Of a DNA stretch of 60,403 bases, positions 36,096 to 44,796 are shown piece by piece (position 1 is the stretch's first letter; every line of letters starts with the position of its first letter). Location of the stretch: positions 1 through 60,403 of the forward strand of contig JAKOPZ010000207.1 in the NCBI GenBank assembly GCA_029778615.1, written 5' to 3'. The DNA comes from Chloroflexota bacterium. Its GTDB lineage: Bacteria > Chloroflexota > Anaerolineae > UBA4142 > SHND01. Both the position numbers and the translations under genes were made by a program. Under the pieces are notes generated by a model. It was not told the origin of the DNA and made no database searches. It was given only the letters and a program-made list of their open reading frames with translations.

Positions 36096-36156
36096 AGACT
36101 AGAGACTGGAGACTAAAGACTGACGTGGTCTCTCGTCTCCAGTCTCCAATCTCTCT
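36088..36156. repeat. heptad array, two arms (GGAGACT family)
   Basis: Left arm of five units (GGAGACT, AGAGACT, AAAGACT type), right arm of about four complementary units (GTCTCCA, ATCTCTC type). The first unit contains the hisG stop. Confidence 0.85.
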
Positions 36157-36170
36157 TTTATGGCGAATTT

Positions 36171-37511
36171 ATGATTCCAATTTTATTTGGCATCCAAGCC
36201 GCGCGGGAAAAAATTTCCAGGCAGCGCGCGTTGACGGAAAAAACAGTGACGCCGGAAGGCATGGCGCGCACAGAAAAAATTTTTGGTGAGCGATTGACGC
36301 CCGAACAAGCTGTCACAAAAATTTTGGATGATATTCGCACGCGCGGCGATGACGCGGTGGGCATGTGGAACGAACAAATTGACGGCGGCGCAGGCGGCAA
36401 CTTTTTGGTAAGCGCGGAGGAAATTGAAACCGCGTATCAGGAAACACCTGACGCAGTACGCGACGCATTACATCTCGCGGCGGAACGAATACGCGTATTT
36501 CACGAAAAACAAAAACCGCGTTCTTGGCTCGACTGGACTGGGGCTGGCGGCGCGCTCGGGCAAATTATTCAGCCGCTCGAACGTGTGGGAATTTATGTGC
36601 CGGGCGGCAGCGCGCCATTGCCATCGTCGTTGTTGATGAGCGCGATTCCCGCGCGTGTCGCGGGCGTGCAGGAAATTATTGTCATGTCGCCGCCATCGCG
36701 CGATGGAAAAATCGCGCCGGTGATTCTCGCCGCCGCGCGTGTTGCAAATGTTTCGCGCGTGTACGCACTCGGCGGCGCGCAGGCGATTGGGGCGCTCGCG
36801 TACGGAACCCCAAGCATTCCACGCGTGGACAAAATTTTGGGCGCGGGCGGATTGTTCACGACGCTCGCCAAACGCCAAGTGTTTGGCATCGTCGGCATTG
36901 ATGGTTTGTACGGTCCGACGGAAACAGTTTTGATTGCGGACAATTCCGCAAATCCAAAATACGCGGCGGCGGATTTGCTCGCGCAAGCAGAGCATGATGT
37001 TTTGGCGACGAGCATTTTGCTCACCACATCGCGCCCTCTCGCGGAAAACGTTGCGCGTGAAATTGACGCGCAGATGCAACATCTAGCGCGCCGCGCCATC
37101 ATGGAACAGTCGCTAGCAAATCAAGGCGCGATTTTTGTTTTGGATTCGCTCGATGAATGTTTGGCGATTGCGAATCAATTTGCGCCCGAACATTTGTGTT
37201 TGCTTACACGCGACGCGTGGTCGCTCGTTCCACGCGTTCGCAACGCAGGCGGAATTTTTGTCGGCGAACAATCGTCGGAGGCGTTGGGCGATTATGTATT
37301 GGGTCCGAGCCACGTAATGCCGACGGGCGGCACCGCGCGTTTTGCTTCGCCATTGAATGTGAATGATTTTGTAAAAATTACGAGCGTGTTTTGCGCGAGT
37401 GCGGAGGAAGCGCGGGAACTGAGCAAGGCGGGGCAGGTGTTGGCGAATGGGGAAGAGTTGACGGGGCACGCGAACGCGTTAAAGGTGAGGGGTGACACAG
37501 TGACATGGTGA
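36171..37511 (+). CDS. hisD: histidinol dehydrogenase
   Basis: 446 aa. VGIYVPGGSAPLPSSLLM, AQAEHDVLATS, the catalytic Glu-His in FAPEHLCL, and GPSHVMPTGGTARF with the zinc ligands are present. Oxidises histidinol to histidine in two NAD-dependent steps. Around residue 225-250 the usual GPGN and PAGPSE motifs read GAGG and LYGPTE, a variant that I associate with Chloroflexi-type HisD (recollection, not checked). The last residues (RGDTVTW) and the TGA stop are encoded by an octad array. Confidence 0.94.
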   Translation: MIPILFGIQAAREKISRQRALTEKTVTPEGMARTEKIFGERLTPEQAVTKILDDIRTRGDDAVGMWNEQIDGGAGGNFLVSAEEIETAYQETPDAVRDALHLAAERIRVFHEKQKPRSWLDWTGAGGALGQIIQPLERVGIYVPGGSAPLPSSLLMSAIPARVAGVQEIIVMSPPSRDGKIAPVILAAARVANVSRVYALGGAQAIGALAYGTPSIPRVDKILGAGGLFTTLAKRQVFGIVGIDGLYGPTETVLIADNSANPKYAAADLLAQAEHDVLATSILLTTSRPLAENVAREIDAQMQHLARRAIMEQSLANQGAIFVLDSLDECLAIANQFAPEHLCLLTRDAWSLVPRVRNAGGIFVGEQSSEALGDYVLGPSHVMPTGGTARFASPLNVNDFVKITSVFCASAEEARELSKAGQVLANGEELTGHANALKVRGDTVTW

Positions 37512-37553
37512 CATGGTGAACGGGTGACGTAGAGACGTTTCGCTGAAACGTCT
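37490..37553. repeat. octad array followed by a GTAG palindrome
   Basis: Five units of GGTGACAT type (37490-37528) hold the hisD stop. They join GTAG plus a 9-3-9 palindrome (AGACGTTTC with GAAACGTCT, 37533-37553), close in sequence to the element inside the STAND gene. Confidence 0.8.
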
Positions 37554-37578
37554 GGTCTGCAACGAGAGAGGTGCCGCA

Positions 37579-38613
37579 TTGAAAAAATTTTTGCGAAGTG
37601 ATTTGGAGTTGTTGCCCGATTATACGCCCGCGCATGTGACAGACCCGCGCGCGGTGATCAAGTTGGACTCGAATGAAAATGTGTATGGTCCTTCGCCACG
37701 TGTGATTCAAGCATTGGGCGACACGCGCACGTGGCAATTTTATTTTGGACAAGACGATGTGCGCGAACAATTGGCGCGATATGCGAACGTTGCGCCGGAA
37801 AATATCGTGATTACGAATGGTGGTGATGAATCCATTGATTTAGTATTGCGCGCGGTGTTGGAAAATGGCGATGTGGTGATTGACGCGCCGCCGTCGTTCG
37901 AGATGTATCGCATTTCGGCAATCGCGAATCGCGCGCGGGTGGTGGATGTGCCGCGTTTTGAAAATTTCGCGCTGGATGTGGAAACAATTTGCAAGACACC
38001 GAACGCAAAAGTGATTTGTCTCGCCTCGCCAAATAATCCCGATGGACAATTACTGCCGCGTGCGGATTTGTTAAGGTTATTGGAGCTTGGCGCGCTTGTA
38101 ATGCTGGACGAGGCGTATTTTGAATACGCGGGCGAGAGCGCGGTGGATTTACTGCCGCGATTTCCGAATTTGGTGATTGTCCGAACGTTCAGCAAATGGG
38201 CGGGACTCGCGGGCTTGCGCGTGGGCTATGTTATCGCGTCGGCGGAATTCATCAACGCGTTGCACAAATTGCGCGCGCCGTATAATGTGAATTGGGCGGG
38301 ATTGGTTGCCGCGCGCGAATCCTTGAACGACGCGGACTATTTGATGAACAACGTGCGCGCGACGATAGCCGAACGCGAACGGATGTGTGTTGAGTTGAAC
38401 AAATTCGATTGGCTCGAACCGATTCCGAGCAAGACAAATTTTTTGTTGATGCGCGTGCGCGGACGCGAACCGCAGACGATTAAACAAAAACTCGCGGAGA
38501 AACATATTCTGCTTCGCGCGTTTCGCTCGGAGCGATTAAAGGACTATATTCGCATTAGTATTGGAACGCCGGAAATGAATGCCACTGTTTTGTCTGCATT
38601 AAATGAATTATAG
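37579..38613 (+). CDS. hisC: histidinol-phosphate aminotransferase
   Basis: 344 aa from a TTG at 37579 (GAGAGAGG upstream). Fold-type I PLP enzyme: LDSNENVYGPSPRV, ITNGGDESIDLVLRAV, CLASPNNPDGQ, MLDEAYFEYAG, and TFSKWAGLAGLRVGY with the PLP lysine. Transfers the amino group from glutamate to imidazole-acetol phosphate. Confidence 0.94.
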   Translation: MKKFLRSDLELLPDYTPAHVTDPRAVIKLDSNENVYGPSPRVIQALGDTRTWQFYFGQDDVREQLARYANVAPENIVITNGGDESIDLVLRAVLENGDVVIDAPPSFEMYRISAIANRARVVDVPRFENFALDVETICKTPNAKVICLASPNNPDGQLLPRADLLRLLELGALVMLDEAYFEYAGESAVDLLPRFPNLVIVRTFSKWAGLAGLRVGYVIASAEFINALHKLRAPYNVNWAGLVAARESLNDADYLMNNVRATIAERERMCVELNKFDWLEPIPSKTNFLLMRVRGREPQTIKQKLAEKHILLRAFRSERLKDYIRISIGTPEMNATVLSALNEL

Positions 38614-38616
38614 GAA

Positions 38617-38685
38617 CCGCGAATCTACGCGCATCTTTACGAATGAAAGCAAAAAAAATTGGCGTAAATCCGCGCAGATTCGCGG
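38617..38685. repeat. imperfect inverted repeat in the hisC-hisB spacer
   Basis: CCGCGAATCTACGCG (38617-38631) and CGCGCAGATTCGCGG (38671-38685), one mismatch, around an A-rich middle. Confidence 0.7.
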
Positions 38686-38742
38686 GGAGAAATGGTTCTT
38701 GTTCGACAATTCGGTCCAACAACTTGTGTGAAACGGATTAGG

Positions 38743-38797
38743 AACTACAGATAACGCAGATTTATTTTTATCCGTTCAATCGGCGTTATCCGTGGTT
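38743..38797. repeat. second inverted repeat in the hisC-hisB spacer
   Basis: AACTACAGATAACGC (38743-38757) pairs with GCGTTATCCGTGGTT (38783-38797), with G-T pairs at two positions. Confidence 0.65.
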
Positions 38798-38807
38798 AGG
38801 TTTTTCT

Positions 38808-39398
38808 ATGTCACGAATTGCAACTATCGAACGCAAAACGAAAGAAACGGATATTCAAATCACGCTCAACTTGGACGGCGCGGGAAACGCCGAGATTGAA
38901 ACGGGCGTTGGTTTTTTTGACCACATGCTGCATCATGTCGCGGTACATGGCTTGTTTGATTTGCAAGTTCGCGCGGTGGGCGATTTGCACATTGACGCGC
39001 ATCATACAATTGAAGATGTGGCGATTGTGTTGGGCGACGCGCTGGACCGCGCGCTGGGCGAACGCCAAGGCATCACGCGTATCGGTCACAGTTACGTGCC
39101 AATGGATGAAGCCCTAGCGCGTGTAGTGATTGATTTGAGCGGGCGCGGCTATGCAGTGTTTGATGGAAAATTCGATACGCCGATGATTGGAACATTTCCG
39201 ACATCACTCGTGTCACATTTTTTCGAGACGCTCGCGCTGCGAAGCAAAATGAATTTGCACGCGCACGTATTGTACGGACGTGATGACCACCACAAAGCCG
39301 AAGCGTTATACAAAGCGTTGGGTCGCGCGTTGAGTATGGCGGTGGCACTGAATGAACGGCGCGCCGAGACTTCGACGAAAGGAACGTTAATCACCTGA
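38808..39398 (+). CDS. hisB: imidazoleglycerol-phosphate dehydratase
   Basis: 196 aa, the monofunctional form without a phosphatase domain. [54 protein letters not shown] and [19 protein letters not shown] include all the Mn-binding His/Glu residues. A separate histidinol phosphatase is not seen in the operon and must be elsewhere. Confidence 0.96.
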   Translation: MSRIATIERKTKETDIQITLNLDGAGNAEIETGVGFFDHMLHHVAVHGLFDLQVRAVGDLHIDAHHTIEDVAIVLGDALDRALGERQGITRIGHSYVPMDEALARVVIDLSGRGYAVFDGKFDTPMIGTFPTSLVSHFFETLALRSKMNLHAHVLYGRDDHHKAEALYKALGRALSMAVALNERRAETSTKGTLIT

Positions 39399-39399
39399 C

Positions 39400-39465
39400 C
39401 AAAGACGAACGACGGAGGACGAACGATACTTGCTTTCGTCCTTCGTCCTTTGTCGTCCGTCGTTT
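39400..39465. repeat. heptad array, two arms (ACGAACG family)
   Basis: Left units ACCAAAG, ACGAACG, ACGGAGG, ACGAACG; right units CTTCGTC, CTTTGTC, GTCCGTC. It reaches the hisH ATG. Same family as 18443. Confidence 0.8.
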
Positions 39466-39466
39466 T

Positions 39467-40072
39467 ATGATTGCGATTATTGATTACGGCATGTCGAATT
39501 TGCGAAGCGTGCGTCATGCGTTCGAGTATCTCGGCACGGACGCGCGGATTGTGGACGACCCTACTACCTTAAGAAATGCGCGCGCTATCGTCTTGCCGGG
39601 CGATGGCGCGTTTGGACCCGCGACGGAAAATTTGCGCGGGTTTGGCTGGCTTGAACCGATGCACGAGGCGATTGCGCGCGGTGTGCCGTTTTTGGGAATT
39701 TGTTTAGGAATGCAGCTGTTGTTTGATTCGTCGCAAGAAAATGGCGAACATCGCGGACTGGGTATTCTGCGCGGGCGCGTGAAAAAATTTCCGCGCGACG
39801 CGGGAAAAATTCCGCAGATTGGCTGGAATCAATTGCGCGTAAATCCCACATCCAGATTTCTTGCTGACGTGCGCGATGGCACATACGCGTATTTTGTTCA
39901 TTCGTACTATTGTGAAGCGGACGACGCGAACGCGATTGCGGCGCGGACGGAATATGGGATTGAATACGCGTCGGTGGTGGAACACGATAACGTCTGGGGC
40001 GCACAGTTTCATCCTGAAAAGAGTGGGGCGGATGGGTTGAAAATGTTGGGGAATTTTTTGTCAATTGTGTAG
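39467..40072 (+). CDS. hisH: imidazole glycerol phosphate synthase, glutaminase subunit
   Basis: 201 aa class I amidotransferase. Starts IAIIDYGMSNLRSV; nucleophile Cys in GICLGMQLLFD; catalytic His-x-Glu in GAQFHPEKSG. Supplies ammonia to HisF. Its TAG stop is the GTAG head of a REP-like palindrome (40069). Confidence 0.95.
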   Translation: MIAIIDYGMSNLRSVRHAFEYLGTDARIVDDPTTLRNARAIVLPGDGAFGPATENLRGFGWLEPMHEAIARGVPFLGICLGMQLLFDSSQENGEHRGLGILRGRVKKFPRDAGKIPQIGWNQLRVNPTSRFLADVRDGTYAYFVHSYYCEADDANAIAARTEYGIEYASVVEHDNVWGAQFHPEKSGADGLKMLGNFLSIV

Positions 40073-40166
40073 GGAACGAACGCTGTTTCGTTCCATGCGC
40101 GGGCGGAACGCTGCGCGGCGGGGAACGCTGCGGCAACTGTGTAGGGAACGAACGCTGTTTCGTTCC
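40069..40166. repeat. two identical 26-bp GTAG palindromes
   Basis: Units 40069-40094 and 40141-40166 are identical: GTAG, then GGAACGAA, a short loop and TTCGTTCC. Between and after them the word GGAACGCTGCG recurs several times. The first provides the hisH stop codon. Confidence 0.85.
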
Positions 40167-40212
40167 GTGCGTGGGGGGAACGCTGCGGCGAGCGTTCCGT
40201 ACATGGAGAGAA

Positions 40213-40977
40213 ATGTTCACGATTTTTCCTGCGATTGATTTGCGCGGCGGGCACGTGGTGCGTTTGAAACAGGGCCGCGCGGAAAATGAAATTGTGTACG
40301 GCGATGACCCTGCGGAAATGGCGCGGCGTTGGGAAAACGATGGTGCAGAGTGGCTGCATGTGGTCAACCTCGACGGCGCATTCGGCGACGCGGACAATTT
40401 GAACGCGTCCGCGTTGAAAAAAATTTTGGGCGCGGTGAAAATTCCTATGCAGTTTGGCGGCGGCTTGCGCGATTTGGAGGCAATGAGACGCGCGTTGGAT
40501 TTGGGCGTGGCACGGGTGATTGTGGGAACGGTGGCAATGGAGAAACCTGAAATTGTTGCAGAGGCGGTGCGCGAATTTGGCGCGGAGAAAATTGTGGTGG
40601 CGATTGATGCGCGCGATGGAATCGTCGCCACGCGCGGCTGGGTGAATGGTTCGGGAATGGATGCAAAAGAGTTTGGAAAAAAAATGCGTGCGTTGGGTGC
40701 GGTGCGCGCGATTGTGACGGACATTGCGCGCGATGGCATGTTGAGCGGAATTGACGCGGGTGCGATGGCAGATTTCGCGCGCGCCACAGATTTACGCGTG
40801 ATTGCGTCGGGCGGGGTGGCGAATTTGGATGATGTGAGAAATTTATTGCGTGTGAGTGCGATTGGCGTAGAAGGCGTAATTGTGGGACAAGCCTTGTACG
40901 CGGGCATGTTCACTCTGCCGCAAGCAGTGGAGATTACGGAAACGAAAAAAGCCAAGAAAAAGATTTGCGAAGGATAA
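40213..40977 (+). CDS. hisA: ProFAR isomerase
   Basis: 254 aa from ATG 40213 (GGAGAG upstream). TIM barrel: [14 protein letters not shown], with the catalytic Asp, [35 protein letters not shown] with the second Asp, and [13 protein letters not shown] phosphate site. Isomerises ProFAR to PRFAR. Followed at 2 bp by hisF. Confidence 0.95.
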   Translation: MFTIFPAIDLRGGHVVRLKQGRAENEIVYGDDPAEMARRWENDGAEWLHVVNLDGAFGDADNLNASALKKILGAVKIPMQFGGGLRDLEAMRRALDLGVARVIVGTVAMEKPEIVAEAVREFGAEKIVVAIDARDGIVATRGWVNGSGMDAKEFGKKMRALGAVRAIVTDIARDGMLSGIDAGAMADFARATDLRVIASGGVANLDDVRNLLRVSAIGVEGVIVGQALYAGMFTLPQAVEITETKKAKKKICEG

Positions 40978-40979
40978 AC

Positions 40980-41747
40980 ATGCTGGCAAAACGAATCATT
41001 CCTTGTCTTGATGTACAAAACGGGCGCGTGGTCAAGGGCATCAATTTTGTTGGATTGCGCGATGCGGGCGACCCGATTGAGCAAGCGCGATGGTATGCCG
41101 AACAGGGCGCAGATGAATTGACGTTCCTCGACATTACCGCATCGGTGGAAGCGCGCGGCACTTTGCTGCAAATGGTGGAACGCGTGGCGGACACGATTTT
41201 TATTCCGTTCACAGTGGGGGGGGGTGTTCGCAGCGCGGATGATTTTCGTGATTTATTGCGCGCCGGCGCGGACAAGGCGAGCATCAACACGGCGGCGGTG
41301 ACGAATCCGCAAATTATTTCTGAATGCGCGGAAAAATTTGGCAGTCAATGCGTGGTAGTGGCGATTGATGGGAAAAAGACAGGGGATAGGGGACAGGGGG
41401 TAGGGACTTGGGAAGTTTTCACACATGGCGGAAGAAAAGCAACGGGGCGCGATGCAATTGAATGGGCGCGCGAGGTCGAAAGTTTAGGCGCGGGCGAAAT
41501 TTTGTTGACGAGTATGGACCGTGACGGCACGCAAATCGGATATGAATTGGAATTGACGCGCGCGATTGTGGACGCGGTGAACATTCCCGTGATTGCTTCG
41601 GGCGGCGCGGGAACACTCGAACATTTTTACGCTGGCATACAAGTCGCGGACGCGGTGTTGGCGGCGTCGTTGTTTCATGACCGTGTGATGAGTATTGTTC
41701 AAGTCAAGGATTACTTGTCTGCACGAGGCGTCCCTGTGCGAAGGTAA
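40980..41747 (+). CDS. hisF: imidazole glycerol phosphate synthase, cyclase subunit
   Basis: 255 aa from ATG 40980 (AAGGA ahead). TIM barrel paralogue of His[69 protein letters not shown] with catalytic Asp, and [13 protein letters not shown]. Between DGKK and [10 protein letters not shown] an unusual GDRGQGVGT stretch is encoded by a G-rich heptad array (41378-41407), extending a surface loop. Forms IGP and AICAR with HisH. Confidence 0.95.
   Translation: MLAKRIIPCLDVQNGRVVKGINFVGLRDAGDPIEQARWYAEQGADELTFLDITASVEARGTLLQMVERVADTIFIPFTVGGGVRSADDFRDLLRAGADKASINTAAVTNPQIISECAEKFGSQCVVVAIDGKKTGDRGQGVGTWEVFTHGGRKATGRDAIEWAREVESLGAGEILLTSMDRDGTQIGYELELTRAIVDAVNIPVIASGGAGTLEHFYAGIQVADAVLAASLFHDRVMSIVQVKDYLSARGVPVRR
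41378..41407. repeat. heptad array inside hisF (GACAGGG family)
   Basis: About four 7-bp units (GACAGGG, GATAGGG type) in the middle of the gene, adding roughly eight codons in frame. Confidence 0.75.
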
Positions 41748-41754
41748 ACCGCTT

Positions 41755-41797
41755 GATTTGAAAAATTTGATTTCTCCGAAATCAAATTTTTCAAATC
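41755..41797. repeat. perfect 19-bp inverted repeat between hisF and hisI
   Basis: 19-base arms (41755-41773, 41779-41797) built from GATTTG and AAATTT words, with a CTCCG loop. An AT-rich hairpin in a GC-rich operon. No U-tract, so not a terminator. Confidence 0.9.
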
Positions 41798-41808
41798 TCA
41801 CAACTCTT

Positions 41809-42132
41809 ATGAATGAAGAACTCAAATTTGATGCGAATGGATTGTTGCCTGCAATTGTGCAGGACGCGCGGACAAAGCAAGTGTTGATGTTTGCGTACAT
41901 GAACGCGGACGCATTGCGCGCGACGATGGAATCGGGATTTGCAACATTTTGGAGTCGGCGGCGCGAAAAACTTTGGCGCAAGGGGGAAACGTCGGGCAAT
42001 GTTTTGCGCGTGCGCGAAATGTTGTACGATTGCGATGGCGATGCGCTGCTGCTGCTGTGCGACCCTGCCGGTCCGACGTGTCACACGGGGGAAGTGTCGT
42101 GTTTTTATCGGGTGTTAGGGATTGGGGAATAG
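41809..42132 (+). CDS. hisI: phosphoribosyl-AMP cyclohydrolase
   Basis: 107 aa from ATG 41809. [38 protein letters not shown], the metal site DCDGDALLL and [12 protein letters not shown] with the zinc cysteines. Separate from HisE. The TAG stop opens a heptad array. Confidence 0.95.
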   Translation: MNEELKFDANGLLPAIVQDARTKQVLMFAYMNADALRATMESGFATFWSRRREKLWRKGETSGNVLRVREMLYDCDGDALLLLCDPAGPTCHTGEVSCFYRVLGIGE

Positions 42133-42179
42133 AGACTGGAGACCGAAGATTGGAGACTGGAGACTGGAGATTGGAGATT
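42127..42179. repeat. single-direction heptad array (GGAGACT family)
   Basis: Seven units in one orientation (GGAGACT, GGAGACC, GAAGATT, GGAGATT). It starts at the hisI stop and ends at the hisE ATG. Confidence 0.85.
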
Positions 42180-42461
42180 ATGAGTGATGTGCTGAACGCG
42201 TTGTATCAAACGATTGTGGCGCGCAAAGAGAATCCGCCGCCGAATTCGTACACGGCGAAATTGTTTGCGGCAGGCGATATCGAGATTGCGAAAAAGGTTG
42301 GTGAAGAAGCGATTGAAGTGATTGTGGCATCGTGCAAGGAAAGCGACGAGCGGTTGGCGTCGGAAAGCGCGGATTTGATTTATCATTTGTTGGTCTTGCT
42401 TGCGGCGCGCGGTGTGGATTGGCGCGCGGTGGAAGCAGAGTTGGAAAAAAGGAAAAAGTAG
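42180..42461 (+). CDS. hisE: phosphoribosyl-ATP pyrophosphohydrolase
   Basis: 93 aa from ATG 42180. ENPPPNSYTAKLF, KKVGEEAIEVIVAS and ESADLIYHLLVLL are the MazG-like helical motifs with the Mg-binding Glu/Asp. Second step of the pathway. The TAG stop lies in a GTAGCAG array. Confidence 0.95.
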   Translation: MSDVLNALYQTIVARKENPPPNSYTAKLFAAGDIEIAKKVGEEAIEVIVASCKESDERLASESADLIYHLLVLLAARGVDWRAVEAELEKRKK

Positions 42462-42491
42462 CAGGTAGCAGGTAGTCGGTCGTAGGTAGCA
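42458..42491. repeat. heptad array (GTAGCAG family)
   Basis: Five units GTAGCAG, GTAGCAG, GTAGTCG, GTCGTAG, GTAGCAA between hisE and the next gene. The same unit recurs after lysC (53556-53579). Confidence 0.8.
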
Positions 42492-42495
42492 AGGA

Positions 42496-42990
42496 ATGGC
42501 GAAGGAAATTTGTCCGGGCTGTGGTATTGAATTGGAACAAGTGGAAACGCCAACGCACGCGTATATTGGCGCGTCGCCGAGCTGCTGGGCGCTGCACACG
42601 GGATTGCTGGCAAGACAATATGAAGGGTTTGGCGCGTTGACGCCGATTCGAGTGATTGATGCGTATGCGGTGCAGCATCACGGCATTGCCGAGCGGCGCG
42701 CGATTCAATCGGTGAACGCGCATTGGGTCGCGTTGTATTTGCAATTGGAAAAAGGTTTTACGGGCGAACAAGTGAACGTAGCATTGCAGCGTGTTTTGAA
42801 ATTTGCGAATGAATTTGTGTGGCTTGAACCGCCGACGCCGAACGGAACAATGACGATTGCGGATGTGTTAAAAGCGGGAAACCCCGAGCAACAAGCGAAC
42901 GCGATTGAAAATTATGCGCGCGATATTTGGAACGCGTGGCAAGGGCATCGCGCGACGGTGTTGAAGTGGGCGGCGAGAGTGGAGCAATAA
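42496..42990 (+). CDS. DUF5946 family protein
   Basis: 164 aa. CPGCGIELEQ at the N-terminus, SPSCWALHTGLLAR, and VDAYAVQHHG-like IDAYAVQHHGIAERRAIQS match a small family that I recall as DUF5946. The CxxC could bind metal. The role is unknown. It overlaps nothing but abuts the desaturase start (0 bp). Confidence 0.7.
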   Translation: MAKEICPGCGIELEQVETPTHAYIGASPSCWALHTGLLARQYEGFGALTPIRVIDAYAVQHHGIAERRAIQSVNAHWVALYLQLEKGFTGEQVNVALQRVLKFANEFVWLEPPTPNGTMTIADVLKAGNPEQQANAIENYARDIWNAWQGHRATVLKWAARVEQ

Positions 42991-44013
42991 ATGCAGCGAG
43001 TTGATTATTTTGCATTGACGACGGAACAGCTGCGCGTGCGGCATCGTTGGCTGACAGTGCGTATTGTCGGCGAAACGATTGCGTTGTTTGTCGCGCTCGC
43101 GTTCGCTGCGAATGTTGTCGGCGCGCGGTGGGGCGAATCGTTCGCTTGGAATCTTGCGTATCTCGTCATTCTGTTCGCGCAAGGTTTGACCTTGCAGCGT
43201 ATTTACATTGTCGCGCATGAAGCCGCGCACAAAAAAATCGCGCCGAACAATTTGCGCGTGAATGATTGGATTGGGCAGTTTGTTTTGCTGCCGATGCTCG
43301 TGCCGCTCCAGGTGTATCGCGCGATTCATGTGTTTCATCACGGATTCAATCGGCGCGATGTGCATACGTCTGCGCTCGATGTGTTTGTGTCGCCGTGGCG
43401 CACGACGCGTTTCGTGCGCGCGGTATGTTATGCGTTGTGGTTCGCGGGTGTTTTTCTCGGAGGATTTTTTCTGCACTCACTCGTTTCGATTGTGATATTT
43501 TTGTTTTTGCCGACACGTACAGCGCAAAAAATTTCGCCCGCGTTCAAACATTGGTCGCCGCGTGACCGCGCAATCGCGTGGGCGCAATTTCTCGCGGGTG
43601 CGGCATTGTACGGAGCGATTTATTTCGCGTTCGGTTTTGACGTTTTGCGTTTCACGTTGATTTATCCGCTTTTGATGTTTGCGTGGATTTGGTCGCTGCT
43701 CGTGTACATTTTTCATTATCACACGACGCTCGGCGAAAAGACGCGCTACAACGTGCGCGCCATCAAACGCCATTGGTTTTTCTCATGGTTAATGTTGAAT
43801 TTCAACGAACACGCGATGCATCACATGTATCCGCACATTCCGTGGTACGAATTGCCCGAACGCAAACAGGAATTGCCCGACGTGTACGCCGAGAAAAATA
43901 AAACGGAAACGTCGGTGTGGCGCGCGATTTTGAATCAGCTGCGCGGACCGCTGGTGGTGTATGCGAAAGATGCGGACCCGCTGCCGTGGTTGTTTATTCA
44001 TTGGGAGGATTGA
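42991..44013 (+). CDS. membrane fatty acid desaturase/hydroxylase
   Basis: 340 aa. The three histidine boxes of the diiron site are present: HEAAH, HVFHH and NEHAMHHMYP, with HYHTT as a possible fourth element; four to six hydrophobic segments lie between. Family members desaturate acyl lipids or hydroxylate carotenoids. A lipid desaturase that tunes membrane fluidity is most likely, but the position of the bond is unknown. Confidence 0.85.
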   Translation: MQRVDYFALTTEQLRVRHRWLTVRIVGETIALFVALAFAANVVGARWGESFAWNLAYLVILFAQGLTLQRIYIVAHEAAHKKIAPNNLRVNDWIGQFVLLPMLVPLQVYRAIHVFHHGFNRRDVHTSALDVFVSPWRTTRFVRAVCYALWFAGVFLGGFFLHSLVSIVIFLFLPTRTAQKISPAFKHWSPRDRAIAWAQFLAGAALYGAIYFAFGFDVLRFTLIYPLLMFAWIWSLLVYIFHYHTTLGEKTRYNVRAIKRHWFFSWLMLNFNEHAMHHMYPHIPWYELPERKQELPDVYAEKNKTETSVWRAILNQLRGPLVVYAKDADPLPWLFIHWED

Positions 44014-44020
44014 GGGACCA

Positions 44021-44060
44021 GCAATGAGCAATGAGTGATGAGCAATGAGTGATGAGTATC
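44021..44060. repeat. heptad array (GAGCAAT/GAGTGAT)
   Basis: Five units alternating GAGCAAT and GAGTGAT, one orientation, between two genes. Confidence 0.85.
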
Positions 44061-44067
44061 AAGGGAT

Positions 44068-44721
44068 ATGCAAATTCAAATTCGTGAGGCAGAGTTAAGA
44101 GACGCGACAGGAATTTTTGACGTGAAGGAAGCGATTCGTTTGCCCGCCGATGCTGATGGTTCGGAACAGCAGGGCGGGTTTTTGTTGGGGACAGATTTGG
44201 CGCAGTACGAATATTTTATTGAACATGACGAGGTGTTGGTTGCGGAAAATGTCGAGGCGAAAAAAATTGTCGGTTTTGCGATTGTGTTGAAACATGAATC
44301 GGTGCGCGGCAGTGTGTTGTGGCAGCGCGCGCAAGAGGTGCGTTGGGAACCGGAATTTGAAAAGGGCTTCGATAACGCGCGCGTTTCGTTTTTTGAACAG
44401 TTGGGTTTTTTGCCCGACAGCGCGTATCGCGTGTATGCGAAATATATCGCGTTTGCGAGCGTGCAGCGCGCATTTGAAACGCACGAACATCTTTTTACGA
44501 CGATTGTGCGCGAACCCTTTTTCAATCGCGCCGCGCTCGCGTTTATGCGCGTGGTCGGTTTTGAATCGGTTGGGGTTCATGACGAAGTGTATCCGGGGTA
44601 CGGGCGAATCGTGTCGGAAGTGTTTCATTTGGGACGCGCGAGGTTTGAAGAGAAAAAGCGAGAGGGCAAATTTGTGAGTTTGGTGGAAAAGATGCGCGAG
44701 TGTCAAGTGTTGGCGGGATGA
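44068..44721 (+). CDS. GNAT-like acetyltransferase (tentative)
   Basis: 217 aa. IQIREAELRDATGIFDV at the N-terminus and EVLVAENVEAKKIVGFAIVL in the middle look like the first strands of a GNAT fold. The C-terminal third has NRAALAFMRVVGFESVGVHDEVYPGYGRI, the usual closing pattern. The acetyl-CoA loop (Q/RxxGxG/A) is not clear, so activity is doubtful. Confidence 0.6.
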   Translation: MQIQIREAELRDATGIFDVKEAIRLPADADGSEQQGGFLLGTDLAQYEYFIEHDEVLVAENVEAKKIVGFAIVLKHESVRGSVLWQRAQEVRWEPEFEKGFDNARVSFFEQLGFLPDSAYRVYAKYIAFASVQRAFETHEHLFTTIVREPFFNRAALAFMRVVGFESVGVHDEVYPGYGRIVSEVFHLGRARFEEKKREGKFVSLVEKMRECQVLAG

Positions 44722-44796
44722 AAAATTTTTCGGTTATAATGTTTTGGATTTGAACGGGAGATTTTTGTTTCTATAGGTTTTCCAAACGCGCGTACC

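Noticed and set aside
39585-41171. 528-codon minus-strand frame antisense to hisH, hisA and hisF
   Set aside because: A consequence of GC-rich codon use in the real his genes; product is Ser/Pro/Arg-rich with no family features.
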